A stretch of DNA of 64,000 nucleotides from Siderastrea radians (lineage: Eukaryota > Cnidaria > Anthozoa > Scleractinia > Rhizangiidae): assembly GCA_964017195.1 (NCBI GenBank), contig OZ024892.1, positions 15,036,071 to 15,100,070 on the forward strand, in the 5' to 3' direction. Below the pieces are notes generated by a model. That model was not told the origin of the DNA. It did no database searches and saw only the letters and a list, made by a program, of their open reading frames with translations. Position 1 is the first letter of the stretch; each line of letters begins with the position of its first letter. Made by a program: the position numbers and the translations under genes. Below, piece after piece: positions 1-12,736 of the stretch.

Positions 1-2307
1 TAACCGTTCTTAAATGAATACCCTGTGAGTAGGCTGCAAACAGTCACTATTGTTCTTCAAGGATAGTAGGGTGCGGAATAATCAGGAATGGCACAATCTG
101 AGGAGTGAGAGGCAAATAAATGAGACCCAAGGAGCAAGGGCGCAAGCCCAAGGAAGACAAAATGAATTTCCACTTCCTTTGGCTTGTGGCCTTATTCCTC
201 ATGCAAGCCACTCACCACCCGGATGTAAAAAGGCATAAAGTGATGACTGTCTTAGTTTACTTTTGAGTTTTTCTCAAAATTGCTACAGGTTTACCGGTAT
301 TGCAAGTAAAAACCCAAACTTGTATACTTTCGGAGAAATTGCCTATAGTTAACTACTGTCATTATCTTGACTGCTAGTGAAGCAAAATGGCAGTTGGCTG
401 GTTTCTTTGTTCAAAGGCAAACAAAAGAAATTATTTAACATGTCGGCAAGTTCTTTGAAATTATAGATTTTGACTAGACAGTAGCATTGTTAGTTGTTTG
501 AAAACAAGCCCTTACGACAAAACTGGAGCAATATTGAGCAAAACGAAAAAATTACAAAGACTGCAGGAACATTTGAGCTGGTAGTTTCTTTACTTGCTTG
601 AGTCTGGCTGGAATGCTGTTGAATTTTTAGATTAAAACGATTTTCACAATCGTGATGTTGTAAGAATCTACATTTTTGTTAAATAATGGATAATGAATAA
701 TGGATAAAAATGTGTAAATAAATGTCTATGGAGAGGTGAATACAACACCAGTGGAAATTATATCAAAAACTGTTTGTAGCAGCCGAGCACAAATGTGTAT
801 ATCTTACTTTGTTGAAGATGCTCAAATCATCTTTACACAGCAGCAAATCCAAAATGGCAAACACAGCAGCTGGACAAGTACAGTTAATTTTATGAACCTT
901 ACCTCATCCAAAACTGCACATCTAAGCTATTTTTAAATAGTACAAAACAGATGTAAAATACTGTCCCCAAACTCCTAATAAATCTAACCTTTGGTAAAAT
1001 AATATAAATAGTCATAAAACCCAAATAATTTAAATGCTGGCAATAAATACTCTTCTTCAAAACCTTGCTTCATTTCAACTTTTCTTTACAGCATATATTA
1101 ATAATTATTTTTTATACTAAATACTTACAACAAAACTGTTTTGCCTTGACTTCTCTCAAAATACAGATTCAGTTCTCAGAAAATTTATTTTAAACTTCTT
1201 GCAAATTGAGTTGTTTGTGAAATACAAACTGTTACAACAAGTCAAGTCAATTTTGTAGCACCTCGTCTGACAAGAATAATAAAGATAGAGCTTTTATTTA
1301 ATCTTTGTACTTTCAACTTTAACTGAATGTAAGAATTTATCTAAGGAAAGGCCAGTAAACTGAGGATTTTGAATGATACTTTTAATTTGGAGAAAGCTGT
1401 TTATGAAAAGAAAGATTGCAACACGTTTGATTTTGGTTGACAATGCATTGCCCCAAGCCAGCATTTACAAGTATTGAGACAAAAAAGCTTTATAAATAGC
1501 AACACAAACATTAATTTGATTCTAGTCTATTTGTAAACTAAACACTTGCTCACATGAAACAATTGTCTTGTCATGACTGTTTAGGCATGCCAACACCACA
1601 CATGCCCAGCTGCTTTCAATTATTACATACATGTAATCATACACTGAAACTGAAGGCACTAATGTTCAGCCCAAAACATGAAAGTGAAATTAATAAACTA
1701 ACCATTGCCTATGTTAAATACATGTATTGACAAAACTATTACTCACTTATAAATAAATTAATAATAGAATGAAAAGTAATTCCATGGACACCAAAATGGC
1801 TTAAAAAATGCTTGCTCAGAATGGCATCAATTTTGGCATAAAGACTTGTTTTTGGGTCAAAAGTTGCACAAAAGCATTTTTCAAAAAAACTTCCCCTTGA
1901 TGTTGCCTATCTCCACTTTTCCTAGCGACTCAAATGAAGCATACCAATTAAATGCATATTCCACCAATAGAGATCAACCAACTAATGTAAGTCAAAGTAG
2001 CTGTGCCCATGAGAAATTGGAACTTATCAAAAAGAATAAATGTTAACAATAAAATAAAATAATGCACTGCTCTTTTAGGTATGCAAATGCAAGTCTGTAT
2101 AACTTAGATTGAGCAATTCTGAGCAAAATTTACTAAAAGTATATTAAAAGCCTTCAGTTACTCAGAAAAGTTTCACTTGCTATGGGAACAAACACTGTAT
2201 GCTATTTGGATTATATAAGATACCTTCTGGAACTTACCAACAAAACTAATGTTATTTGATCACACAGGTGGATGTTGACTGATTACAATTCAAGCACACT
2301 TTCATAA
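1..2307. other. AT-rich region downstream of the CUB receptor gene
   Basis: No convincing coding sequence is visible. The right-hand part should include the 3' untranslated region of the minus-strand CUB receptor gene, because several TTTATT motifs (AATAAA on the minus strand) lie here, but I cannot tell which is used. Short open frames are low-complexity and lack recognisable domains. Confidence 0.5.
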
Positions 2308-4248
2308 TTATCTTCTTATTAGTGGGATAGTGTCATTTAATGAACTGTTAGATTCTGATGGTGAGATTGTGCCAACACTTGCATTCAGAGAGACAGAGTC
2401 TTCTTCTTCAACTGAGCTAACAGTTTGCACTTCCTGGGCATCACCCTGAGTATTGGTGCTGGTGATTTCTTGTGTTCTGCTGCTAGCAGTGGAATGTTCC
2501 TGATTGCCTGCTTCTAACACTTGGTTGTGAGTCTGGCTGGCACCACTGTTTTGACCCCCACGTGTTTCTCCTCTGGCTCCTGTACCTCTTGATGGGACTG
2601 ACCCACTGAGATGTGGCTGAATAAAAGAAACATCAAAGTAGCTACACGCATTTCCATTTCCACAAAGTTCGTATGGTGGGGGAGGTGAAGATGGCTCATC
2701 TGTCAAAGGGGCATCATCTGCAGTAGAGATCCTTGGACGATGTCTCCTTTGTCTGCGTCTTCTGGGGCGAGTTGTCGTCTTTCTTCTCAGACGGTCTACA
2801 AGAAACCCAATGCAGACAACAGCCAGGGCAGAACCAGTGATAGAGAGAATAACGATTACATAGTTTCGTATGTCATTACTTTTCTGAATGACAGGAATCT
2901 GAGTAGCCTTGCAGTGACGTTCATCTGATGCATCTTGGCAGTCATTTGTACCATCGCATTTCAACTGACATTGAATTTTTTTACCACTTTTGCAAGTAAA
3001 CAACAACTGGTTATCAAATGCATCACAGTCCTCATAATAGTTGTTGGGATCCATGCCATAATAACTAGCTAGGAATCCATTACCAATATTCTTGAAACTT
3101 GTTTTAAGTCTCACAAGCATCTGTCTCCCACTTGACCGCACCATACCCACAGGTCTGTTATTAACTGTGCAAAAACGTCCAAGAGACTTTTCATAGTCAC
3201 CTGTGCCATCAAATACTTCAACGTAGTCATCTTTACAATCTCCTCTAGCTGAAAACGTAGACGTTACTGAATCTACATCAAAAAATTCAAACATTAAGGA
3301 AACTCTCTTTCCCTCTGTGACTGTAATAAACCAATCACATTCCTTGTTCATTTTGCGTGAACCTGGATAACCAGGTGAAGTAAACCTTCCATAGTCGCTT
3401 TCCAGGAAACCATTACAATGAGGTACGCGAGAGTAGTGAGCTTTAAAACCTCGCGAGTCACTTTCTTTGTACGATTTAAACTCAAGAGACATTTTGTTTC
3501 CAGTCGACCGAATTACCGTTTGTTTGGGGAGTCTACTGGAGCAGAAGTGTCCTATTTCCGTGGAGCTGGTATTTAAACCATCCATAACTTTAACATAGTC
3601 AACATTACAGGGATATTTGCCTTCCATGTTGAAGTCAACAAATTGAAGTTGTATCACATAGTCTGAGGGTACTCTAATTTGCCAGTTACATTGAATATCT
3701 GCCGGAAATCTTGAAGGGTAACTGGGACTTGCCAGACCTCCACTGGGTTCAGTGTAAAACCCTCCACAAGAAGCGTAAACTGCGCGGAAATAACCTTGAA
3801 AACTCTGAGCCGTTTGATTGTCTGACTTGAACACAACAAGTAGCATATGGCTATTTGATGTTATCTGTCTAGGGGGGATGTTACCCGCCCCAGCACAATA
3901 TTTTCCTATCATTTTCGAGCCATCGTACACTTCAACAATGTCACTGTTATTACAACCTGTTTCACTCCATGGTGTTGGCTCGAGGTTAAAAGTTTCAAAC
4001 ACGACTACTATCTTCTGAAACATTGGCATAACTATCGTCCATGAACACTCCTTGCTTGCTGGATACTGTTGAGGATAGTTTGGACTCAGAATTTCCCCTG
4101 ACGAGTCGGTCTTGATATAGTCACAGCTTTGTTCTTTACTGTGCGAGTCGTAACTAGGTTTCGACGAAACTGGTAACGCTAGAACAAAGTTAATGAGCAA
4201 AATACACTTACAACAAGCCAAAAAATATATCCACTGACTTTCTGCCAT
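2308..4248 (-). CDS. Three-CUB, LDLa single-pass membrane receptor (NETO/LRP-like)
   Basis: The protein is a type I membrane protein for extracellular ligand or co-receptor binding. Numbered from the upstream Met at 4329 (673 residues), it has a hydrophobic signal segment around residues 36-52 and three CUB domains (about 70-187, 188-300 and 306-424), each with paired cysteines and the aromatic-rich CUB pattern. An LDL-receptor class A repeat follows (about 435-475, six Cys with an Asp/Glu acidic end), then a transmembrane helix (about 490-512) and an Arg-rich stop-transfer. The ~160-residue Ser/Thr-rich tail holds PPPPY, a PPxY-type WW-domain ligand. I prefer the second Met (4248) because it sits directly before the signal peptide. 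Vertebrate NETO proteins have CUB-CUB-LDLa-TM; this has an extra CUB. The whole gene is one exon. Exact orthology is uncertain. Confidence 0.85.
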   Translation of the reverse strand: MAESQWIYFLACCKCILLINFVLALPVSSKPSYDSHSKEQSCDYIKTDSSGEILSPNYPQQYPASKECSWTIVMPMFQKIVVVFETFNLEPTPWSETGCNNSDIVEVYDGSKMIGKYCAGAGNIPPRQITSNSHMLLVVFKSDNQTAQSFQGYFRAVYASCGGFYTEPSGGLASPSYPSRFPADIQCNWQIRVPSDYVIQLQFVDFNMEGKYPCNVDYVKVMDGLNTSSTEIGHFCSSRLPKQTVIRSTGNKMSLEFKSYKESDSRGFKAHYSRVPHCNGFLESDYGRFTSPGYPGSRKMNKECDWFITVTEGKRVSLMFEFFDVDSVTSTFSARGDCKDDYVEVFDGTGDYEKSLGRFCTVNNRPVGMVRSSGRQMLVRLKTSFKNIGNGFLASYYGMDPNNYYEDCDAFDNQLLFTCKSGKKIQCQLKCDGTNDCQDASDERHCKATQIPVIQKSNDIRNYVIVILSITGSALAVVCIGFLVDRLRRKTTTRPRRRRQRRHRPRISTADDAPLTDEPSSPPPPYELCGNGNACSYFDVSFIQPHLSGSVPSRGTGARGETRGGQNSGASQTHNQVLEAGNQEHSTASSRTQEITSTNTQGDAQEVQTVSSVEEEDSVSLNASVGTISPSESNSSLNDTIPLIRR

Positions 4249-5439
4249 GTCTCCTCGATAAACGAAGTCAGTCCACAGGGTACAAAAACACGAACAAAGC
4301 GAAAGTTCTAAAGGAAGCAGCTTTTCCAACTCGAAGCGAAAATAGATTGCGATCCAACAGAGGACTTTCTGAGCTCAATTTTGAAACAAAACCAATTTTC
4401 TAGTGCCTAAGAACGTGACAGGTGGACTCTATCCTCTTTTCGGTGAGGTCAGAATCGTTAATAGTTCTCGTGATAAATAAAACACTCATGAAAAGACCAG
4501 TAAATACAAAGTACATGCAAATTTCCCACGTTGCACGTAATAGTCAACAATAGGAGAATAGGGCAAGGTAACCGCGCCATATGACCGCTACTTCACTTTT
4601 ACTTCCGGTTTGTCTTTGTGCGTGATCGACCGCATTTTGTTTTTGACTGGAGAAACAAACAACTTTCTATGATCATTTCCTATTTAGGAACTTTTTTTCT
4701 TTCGGAACGAATTCCTCTGAAGCGAAACGCTTGGGCTTAACATTGTAGAAACTGAATATTAGAATTTCATACTTGCATGGAAATGTAAACTGATTTGGCA
4801 ACTAAATGTTATTTACGTAAATTCCGTGTTGCTCTTTGCGTACAAGATGAATGACACTGAAACTCAAATATAAGATAGAAAACAGGAATCTCAAAAAGCC
4901 CTTGAGTTTTGGTAATGGCCTCAACTCAACTTATCTCTACTATGCCACATATAGCCACAGTTTTCATTTCCTGGTGACTGAAGTGTTTAGCAGGAGAATC
5001 AAGCCCGAAGAAATCAAAGTATTTATTATAACAAACACGTGTGAACTAATGAAACAATAAGAAATTGAAGCCAAAAAAGCAAGCATGTGAGAAGCACGTA
5101 TACCGTGTCACGCTGCGGAAAAACGCGCGTGCAAGTCATGACTGCCTTTGGTTATCTATTAAATTGGTCGTGCTGTATGAGTGTTGTAACCAGTTAAACA
5201 GGATATTACAAGCAGAGTCCTTATGAGTTTCTATTGCAAGCATATAGATAGAGCGTGTGTTTTCTTAACAGCTCTGCCAAGAGGCCCGCTAAATTAGTGG
5301 CCGGTCACCTTGTCAGTTTTCAACACATTTTGTTCCAGCCAAACAATCTTGCTGGGGTACAAGCATCCGGAAAAACGTTATAAGGTTAAGAATTTGGGCT
5401 GCGAAAAACACGTCATCGTAAAAGAAGTCGAGATACGAA
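4249..5439. other. Upstream region of the CUB receptor gene
   Basis: This is the presumed minus-strand promoter and 5' untranslated region followed by intergenic DNA. A few short open frames are present but show no domain or codon signal. No repeat was recognised until the duplicated unit begins near 5440. Confidence 0.4.
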
Positions 5440-8282
5440 ATAATGGCGGAAAACGTTATTTCCTCCGTACAGAGAGCAGAAAAACGATTATCAATTGGCT
5501 ACTTGACGAAATCAGTGGGAATTGATTATTTCAAATAGAAATTAATGTAACTTTTTCGTAGTCTGAAACTATATTAAACGGTTTTTAAACACAAAAACAG
5601 CAGCGAACAAAGCCGTCGCCTCACCCGTTGTCGTTTTTCGGGCATCGTATTCATTGTCGAATTATCTCTTCTCCCCAGTTTAGAGAGAAAAGTAATACGA
5701 CTCACCTGAAAACGACAACGGGGAAGGTTATTAAGCCGCCGTACGTGTTGGATTTCGAGTTAATGTTGACATTATAAACCTCCGCATCATTTGATCTGAT
5801 TTGCCAGTCTGTAAATCATCTGCGTATTAAAAATCTCTGAAAAAATATCTCCCGCTTTGTGTGTGCGAAACAGTCAGGCCCGGCCAGGGGGGTAGTGGGA
5901 TACCAATATACCTCATTTCTTTCCCCTGGGATGACAATATACCTTAAAAATGCAAAAACGTTGATAACAAATACCTAAAATTGTTGTAATACAGAATACC
6001 CTATACCTAAAAATTTTGGGGGGAAAATACCGAATACCAGGTAAAAAACACCCTAGATACTGTATACCCAAAACCCCTGGCCGGGCCTGAACAGTGATCA
6101 CGGAATGAAACGCCAGCTTTCATTTGTGATAATTTTGACTGAAGGAAAAGTCCATTAACAAACTGTCAAATCTATATTCATTATAAAAACCACTAGCTAG
6201 TAATTCAATGTTCTCGGTGAGATCTGATGCCTACTGCATACAATATTAGTTTGACGTCATAAGGCACCTTTTCCTCAATTCCTTTCGTTGATGTAAAAAG
6301 GAATATGATAAACGCAGAAACCATGCAAAGCCCTCCTCGCCTTTTATAGGAAGCTCATGAATAAACAGGAAATGTCTTATTTTCACTATTATCTTTTCTA
6401 CTTAGTCCATGATCGTCTTGGCAACGGATCCAAATAAATCGATAAATGTCTCTGATATGGAAAGCCCCCAAGTTCCGGCATACCACTATGAGCGCCACAT
6501 GGGAAGGTAAATTTTCTGATTTTTGCTGAGAAGGGGGCATCGCCGCTCGCTCACTTTCTCTTGTGCTATCTACAATCTAAAAGACACTAAACTCCCGGAA
6601 TACGCCATAAGTCGCATTTCAACAAAGATTTTTTAACCAATTACTAACTAAAAGAGCTCTGCAAACAGTTATAAAGTGCATGTTTTTGAAGGACTTGAAC
6701 TAATATAGGGCTAGGAAGAGAAAAGGCATAAAGTACATATTTTGAAGGAGTTGGGATAAACCAGGCTCCTGGATAAACATGCTAATTAAACAGCGCCAAT
6801 TGCTAAAATGTGCGATTTAGGAGCTAGAAGACTTCTTATTTAGTGATTTTGAAGAGAAGAAAATTTATTTGTCTTGTGAACAACATAACTTCTCATTATA
6901 CATGAATTATTAAATACTTAATACTGATAAATGAAATTCGGTTCCCCCCGCAAACAGCAGAAGCTAGGCGAGGCGGGCGGGGCTACAAAGGTACAGCAGT
7001 CCGTCAATGGTTGGTTTTCTGAAGTGTTAGAGAAAGAAAAGGAACATCATACTTCGGGGGCAGCAAAAGTTTGGTGAAAGTTATCATCCTGAAGTCCCAG
7101 TTGACGTCGCGAAAAAAAAAAGCGGCTTTCAATTTTTGGTTTTATCTCGTAGCAATATCTTAAGGTCACGTGGTGTTGAGAAAATGAAGAACGTTGCAGA
7201 TGAAGAAAACTTGGACCAGTAACCTGGCCTTATATTAAAAGGTATTTGTCCATGATATTGTTTTTACGATGCAAGCCGAACATGCAACCAAGTCAGCTGT
7301 AGCGCAAATTCCGTGACCAAAGAATCCAAAAAATACATACTAGGATAGGAATTCTGGTTGGAAAGATGTGGCAAACAACATTTTAACCAATAGCCTCCTT
7401 CTCTGCCGCTCGGGCCAATGTCGCGAAGGAGATTATTTGGCCCACAGGTGTGACAAACATCAGTCTAGAATATCAGTTTTCTTCAGCTAAAGACAGTTTG
7501 TAAACCAGTGGGAAAGTTACTATTCAATATTTATCTTGTTGACAAAATACTGAGTACCAATTAAAACGTTTTAGCAGGTTGAAACTATATTGAGCGGGTC
7601 TTAAAGTTGTCTGAGACTGCAGCTGCGCTGGGTTTTGTAGTCTGAAACTTAACTAAACTTAAATTTGATTTGGACTGGAAAATGTTAAAAAATGGCTCGT
7701 GTCAAAGTCTCAGATCTTTCCTTAATAATTAAGTGGTTCCTGATTCACACCAACTGTAATTTGTAAAGATATTGACCGGGAAAAAGTCGATGGTAGACAT
7801 TTAATGCGATAGAAATATCACACTGTTAGTGTAATGGCTATAAATTGAAGTCTTACTACTCATTCTCGAAGTTCTAAGAGTTTACCACCGCATAAAATAC
7901 ACGGATTTGACGTTGAAGGGTTCAGTTAATATTGTTAACCGTTTCAGAGATTTTAATTAAAGTGTCCCTACTTGGCACTACAGTGCTAAATTTAAATCTT
8001 GAACATTTTTAAGTGTTGACTTATTTATTTCTATTAATATGTTTTATTTCAGTACCCAGATCTCTCAGGAATTAATGGATGACTGATCTAAAGGGAAACA
8101 AAACAGACGAATTTCTAACCGTTACTAAAACTCAGGCAGGACATCTTAGAAAGACCAGAAAGTTTCCTAAACGTGACGACTTACATATCTGTTTCATTTT
8201 TCGATAAACTTTTTGAGTTCAAGTATATTTGTTAACTGCAACTCTCGTGTTTTAATCTTGAACTTGTTTTAACTGTCTTAAG
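5440..8282. repeat. Duplicated unit, copy 1 (~2.8 kb, non-coding)
   Basis: This segment is diverged but collinear with a second copy. Its first part (5440 to about 7190) matches 9144-10328, for example both hold a similar stretch around ggcggaaaac and the shared phrase cgtacgtgttggatttcg. Its second part (about 7190-8282) matches about 14822-16106, for example gcaaccaagt and tgtccctacttggcactaca. No gene is visible inside. Copy 1 carries a MITE at 5875-6089 that copy 2 lacks. Confidence 0.7.
5875..6089. mobile_element. MITE with 16 bp perfect inverted ends
   Basis: The element begins CAGGCCCGGCCAGGGG and ends with the exact reverse complement. It is flanked by aacagt on both sides (5869-5874 and 6090-6095). 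The paralogous position in the second duplicated unit (near 9498) lacks it, so an empty site is visible in the same window. Its interior is rich in ataccta/tatacc repeats. Confidence 0.75.
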
Positions 8283-8317
8283 CCTGAGAGAAAGCGTATT
8301 GTCATTCGATGACAGCC

Positions 8318-8473
8318 GATAATCAATACAAACGATTTTAAACGATAATAATCGATGACAATTAATTGATTGGTCTAGGAAATCGATCCTGAAAATCGAT
8401 GGCTAAGAGAATTATGACAATTGATTTTCATCGATTTGCATCGATTCCCGTCAATTCGCCTGATTTTATTTCA
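8318..8473. mobile_element. Short insertion rich in ATCGAT-like motifs
   Basis: Identical 9 bp sequences atgacagcc lie at 8309-8317 and 8474-8482 and look like a target duplication. The 156 bp between them repeat variants of aatcgat and attgat in both orientations. Terminal inverted repeats are not clear, so the class is unknown. Confidence 0.45.
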
Positions 8474-8482
8474 ATGACAGCC

Positions 8483-9143
8483 ACATGCTAGAAGAGAGAT
8501 GTGCTCAGTTTTTCACATAGCCCGGGGGGGTTGGGGGGGGGAAATTTCCTTATATTGAGCTAGATAGATATGTCTGTGGGGCGCCAAAGAGTATAGTTTT
8601 TGAGCCGTTTTAGCAAAAATAGGGTAAGGTTTTTGTGTTCCTGTCTGAAATTAAGAATGAAAAAGCTATTTTTAAGTCTGCATGAAAGTCAATGAAATTG
8701 CATGAAAGCTTGAGTCCAAACGAGGATGAGAGTTAAGAACATCAGTTGATTTTCGTAAAAATCTCAACATCTTCACACTCGCAGAGAGTGAGCTAAGTGT
8801 TTCAGACCAAGCGAGAGACCAAGCGAGAGTTCGAATTCTCGTCAACCGGCTCGCTCTCGTTCCGGAAGGAATAAGGAATAAATGATCAAAAAATCGGTTT
8901 TTGACTTACCTTATTACACTCTGTTTTTGCGACACTATAATTTCTCGATTTGGGGATGGTCATATTTGACATATTTCGCGACAGTTTGTTTTCGCGATTT
9001 TGTTAAATTTGTAGAAATTGAGTTACTTTCGTCGATAAATCAATCATTTACAGTCTACGAAACAGTAGCCTCTCGCAGCCGCTGGGGCTAAAGTCACGCA
9101 ATGCTCCTTCGGACCGAGCGGCTGCAAAGGAGACTAAGGAAAT
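8483..9143. other. Spacer between the two duplicated units
   Basis: Non-coding AT-rich DNA. There is a short poly-G tract near 8524-8540 and an imperfect inverted sequence around cagccgct / agcggctg (about 9076-9125). No gene is recognised. Confidence 0.4.
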
Positions 9144-10328
9144 AGGAAATAGCGGCGGAAAACATTATTTTCTCTGTCTGGAGGGTAGAACAGCGACGTC
9201 TTTTGGTTAATTGACGAAATCTGGAAATTAATTATTGCAAATGTAACTTTTTCGTGGTCTGAAACTGTACAAACGGTTTTACAAAACAAGAACAGCAATC
9301 GGGGTATTTATTGTCGAATTACTCCCCATAAATTAGAGTAATACGACTCACCTAAACACGACGACGGGAGAGGTTGATTTGCCGCCGTACGTGTTGGATT
9401 TCGTGTTATTGAAAATAATTAAAAAAAAACCTCTGCATGATTTACTGTCCGTAGATATCTGTGTCAAATCAAATAATTTTCGCGCTTTATGTGTGCGAAC
9501 GAGTGAGTTCATTAAAACCATTAGCTAGTAGTAGCTCAATGTTATTTTTTTAACGGATCTGAATTTACTGCATCCATCTGTAAAATACTGGTTCGACGTC
9601 ATATACAAGGTACCTTTTTCCTCGATTCCTTTCGTTAATCTAAAAAGGAAAATGATAAACGCAGAAACCATGCAAAGCCCTCCTCGCCTTTAGGAAGCTT
9701 ATGAATAAACAGGAAGTGCCTTATTTTCACCATTATCTTTTCTGCCCAGTTCACGATCGTCTTGCTCTTGATTTTAAGTTAACGCACGGTTAACACGGTT
9801 AACACGATGTGGAAAGCCCCACAGTTCCATACCAGTATATGAACGCCACCTGGGAAGGGAAATTTTATTTTTGAGGGAGAGGGTATCGCCGCTTGCTCTC
9901 TTTTTCTTGTGCTACTTACGATCTAAAAGGCTCTAAACCTCTGGAATACGCATAAGTCGCATTTCAAAAAGATTTTATACCAGTTACTGACTAAAATAGC
10001 TCCACAAGCCGTTATAAAGTGCATGTTCTGAAGGAATTAAACTAATATAAGGCTAAAAAGAGAAAAGGCATGACGAGCATGCTTTGAAGAAGTTGAGCTA
10101 AACAGGTCTAAACATTCTAAACAATCTAACCAGCGCCGGGTGCTTAGATTTCGTATCTTCAGTGATTTTTCTGAAAAAAGTAATAGACTAAAAACAAAAA
10201 CAACATTATCAATCGGGGGTCAGCAAAGAGTTGGCGAAAATTAAGATCCTAATACCAGTTGGCGCTTTATGTTTTTTGTTTTTATCCCGCAACAATGTCT
10301 CAGTTAAGGTCGCATGGTGTTGAGGTAA
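9144..10328. repeat. Duplicated unit, copy 2, left part
   Basis: Collinear with 5440 to about 7190 at visibly reduced identity with small indels. It ends at the tgttgaggtaa target duplication (10318-10328) of the inserted 10329-14810 element. The rest of this copy resumes after 14810. Confidence 0.7.
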
Positions 10329-12397
10329 ACAGAGGAGACTAATGTCGCGCATGCGCACAATTCTATTTGAAATGCCTTGAATTTCATTCGAAACGCGGGA
10401 AAAGAGGAGATGGCGGCGGTCGTGCTGACAGCTTTGATTTCATTGAATGTTTATCCTGTGTTCTGGGGCAAAGGACGCCGTAAGAATGTATAGTTGTTGA
10501 ATAACTTCCAAATTCAGGTCATCATCTCAGCTTTTCCGTTAAGATAATTCATCGTGAGGAAAATCGCAGCAAAGGATTGCAAATCTGAGAAATGAGACGA
10601 GTCACAAAAGGCGACGGTGAATTGAAAACTCGTGATAAGCAGACGAAAGTTTTGCCTTCCTGTCTTTGTTCTTCATCATCTTAACAGACTTCAACGCAAG
10701 ACCAAGTACTGTTTAACAATAAAGTAAGTTGAACGTGAATGGAAGTGCGTAATGTTTGTCGCATTGAAGGATAATTTGTGCTTGAAAGGGGCAGAAAGAC
10801 AAATTCCTTGACAAGAGGGAGGTAAAAAGTGGCGTCCGCCTCGTAAACTACATGTTTTGGGGTTGTGAATGATTTCTGACGTTAAAAAAACGGAACATAT
10901 AGCCGAGGCAAAAGTAAAAATCGATACGATCAAGGAATTATATGGTTTTTGCTGCTTAAGCGAAAATATTGTGCCCAGACGCAAGCAGTTAACAGCGCAA
11001 CTGCAACAGAAAAGCTCAATTTTATTCCAAACAAATATTTTGCTTCAAGTATCCGAGACTTTTGTCGGGGGTTTTGGTACACGAAATCCCTTTTGCTGGT
11101 AACAGTTTATTAATTAAGGAAGCGACTTTTCAAGAAAAGATATTAATAAAAGTGGCAGGGCTCAACAGGGAGTCGTCAAGGTGTGTATCACTGTCAACGA
11201 CATACGATGAAAATCACGCTACGGTCGCATCTCAGTCTACTTTGCTTCGTTCATTCATTTGGCTACTTTGATTTCTAAAAACTCTAGCCATGAAACAGTA
11301 TGAAATATCGATTCTTATCAGGGGTTTTTTAATTGTATTGCCACGATTTGTAAAAAGGAAACCCAACAAGATGACGCGCCAGCAGAAAACTGTGAAAAAG
11401 ATAACTCGAATCTTGTCGCCAGATAGGTGTTGTTTGGGCTATATATCCTACAATAGGGCTTGGTACAGCGATCGCTTTCAACCGAGAATAGAATAATAAG
11501 GTAAGAATAAGTTAGGCTAAACAGTGTTAACTTTAAAGTGGCAAGGCGTGCGGAAAGGAACGGGGAAAGCGAGGCTACAAGAACGTCAAAATAGTTCCGT
11601 GAGATGAAAGAAACAAGGACAAGAGCTGCAGCTGTTATCAATAAAAGCACGCGGAATGAGAAATTTAAACTTAAAGTGATCGGTACTTCACCAAAAACCT
11701 ACGAATTAGTTATAATACTGAAGAAAACTACCCAATTAGTGATGTTCTAGGAACTGTTTAAAGTTTATTAAGGAACAATACATAGAAATTTCACCTCCAT
11801 GTCTTTTAAACAGACCTACTCATAATGTGTCGAATTTGCTCTTTACATGTTAAGCTTAAAGTACATTGTGAGTTGTATTAATTTTTATGATTGTACACTG
11901 TGTTTAATACTAAACAAGATTCATATAAATACATTTCCAATTAATTCCAGACATAAAATGTACACATAGCATCTACTAAAAATAGAAAATATCATGTTTG
12001 AAAAGCAGCACACACAGATCTAGAAAGAACAAATAAATTATTTGTCCTACTCTTTACTTTTCTTGACTTTTAAAAGGAACATAATTAAAAAATTATTTAC
12101 CTTTAAAACCCAGCAAAATTATCAGTAACTTTTCTTTTGTGTTTAGTTTACACTGTAAAATTTACCTGTGCTTGAAGTAATGAAACATTTGGTTCTCTTT
12201 TATTAAAAAAAAAATACACATAACCTATCTAGAAGATCACTAAAATTGTAGAAAAGCCGCTCTTTCTTTTCTTACCTAAAATACTAATAACTATATTTGT
12301 AACATGAACTCTCAGTATGAAAAAGAACACATGCACATGATTTTGGTTTGTCTTTGTTGGGAATATGTCTGAATTCACACAAAGACCAACAACTCCA

Positions 12398-12439
12398 AGC
12401 TGGCTTGATAGCTCAGTTGGTAAGAGTGCTGCACTGCTA
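12398..12439 (+). repeat. Truncated tRNA-derived SINE head
   Basis: The stretch contains a recognisable Pol III A box (tagctcagttgg) in a tRNA-like 5' half. It stops where an (aaat)n tail begins, so it appears to be the target of the following SINE insertion. Confidence 0.45.
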
Positions 12440-12736
12440 TCATAAATAAATAAATAAATAAATAAATAAACACTTTATTTCAGTGGGGTGCATAATTACA
12501 GTCAAACTGTAGTCTCCCTTATGGCCCTACGAAACATCCAGGTCGAGTTGGAATTTGGAAATGTTGGTTTTTATGGAGGGAGGAAAACCGGAGTACCCGG
12601 AGAAAACCCTCGGAGCAAGGACGAGAACCAACAACAAACTCAACCCACATAAATTATGACACCCGGACCGGGAATCGAACCCAGGCCACACTGGTGGAAG
12701 GCGAGTGCTCTCACCACTGCGCCATCCCTGCTCCCC
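12440..12736 (-). repeat. tRNA-derived SINE with (TTTA)n tail
   Basis: Read on the minus strand, it starts with a tRNA-like head with A box (tggcgcagtggtgag) and B box (ggttcgattcc). An unrelated body ends in a tail of TTTA repeats (aaataaataa on the plus strand at 12441-12470). This is the classic layout of a Pol III-driven retroposon. The same family of sequence is, to my knowledge, common in coral genomes. Confidence 0.75.

Noticed and set aside
11318..11650. 110-codon minus-strand hydrophobic frame
   Set aside because: Inside the non-autonomous 10329-14810 element, overlaps opposite-strand frames, no family pattern.
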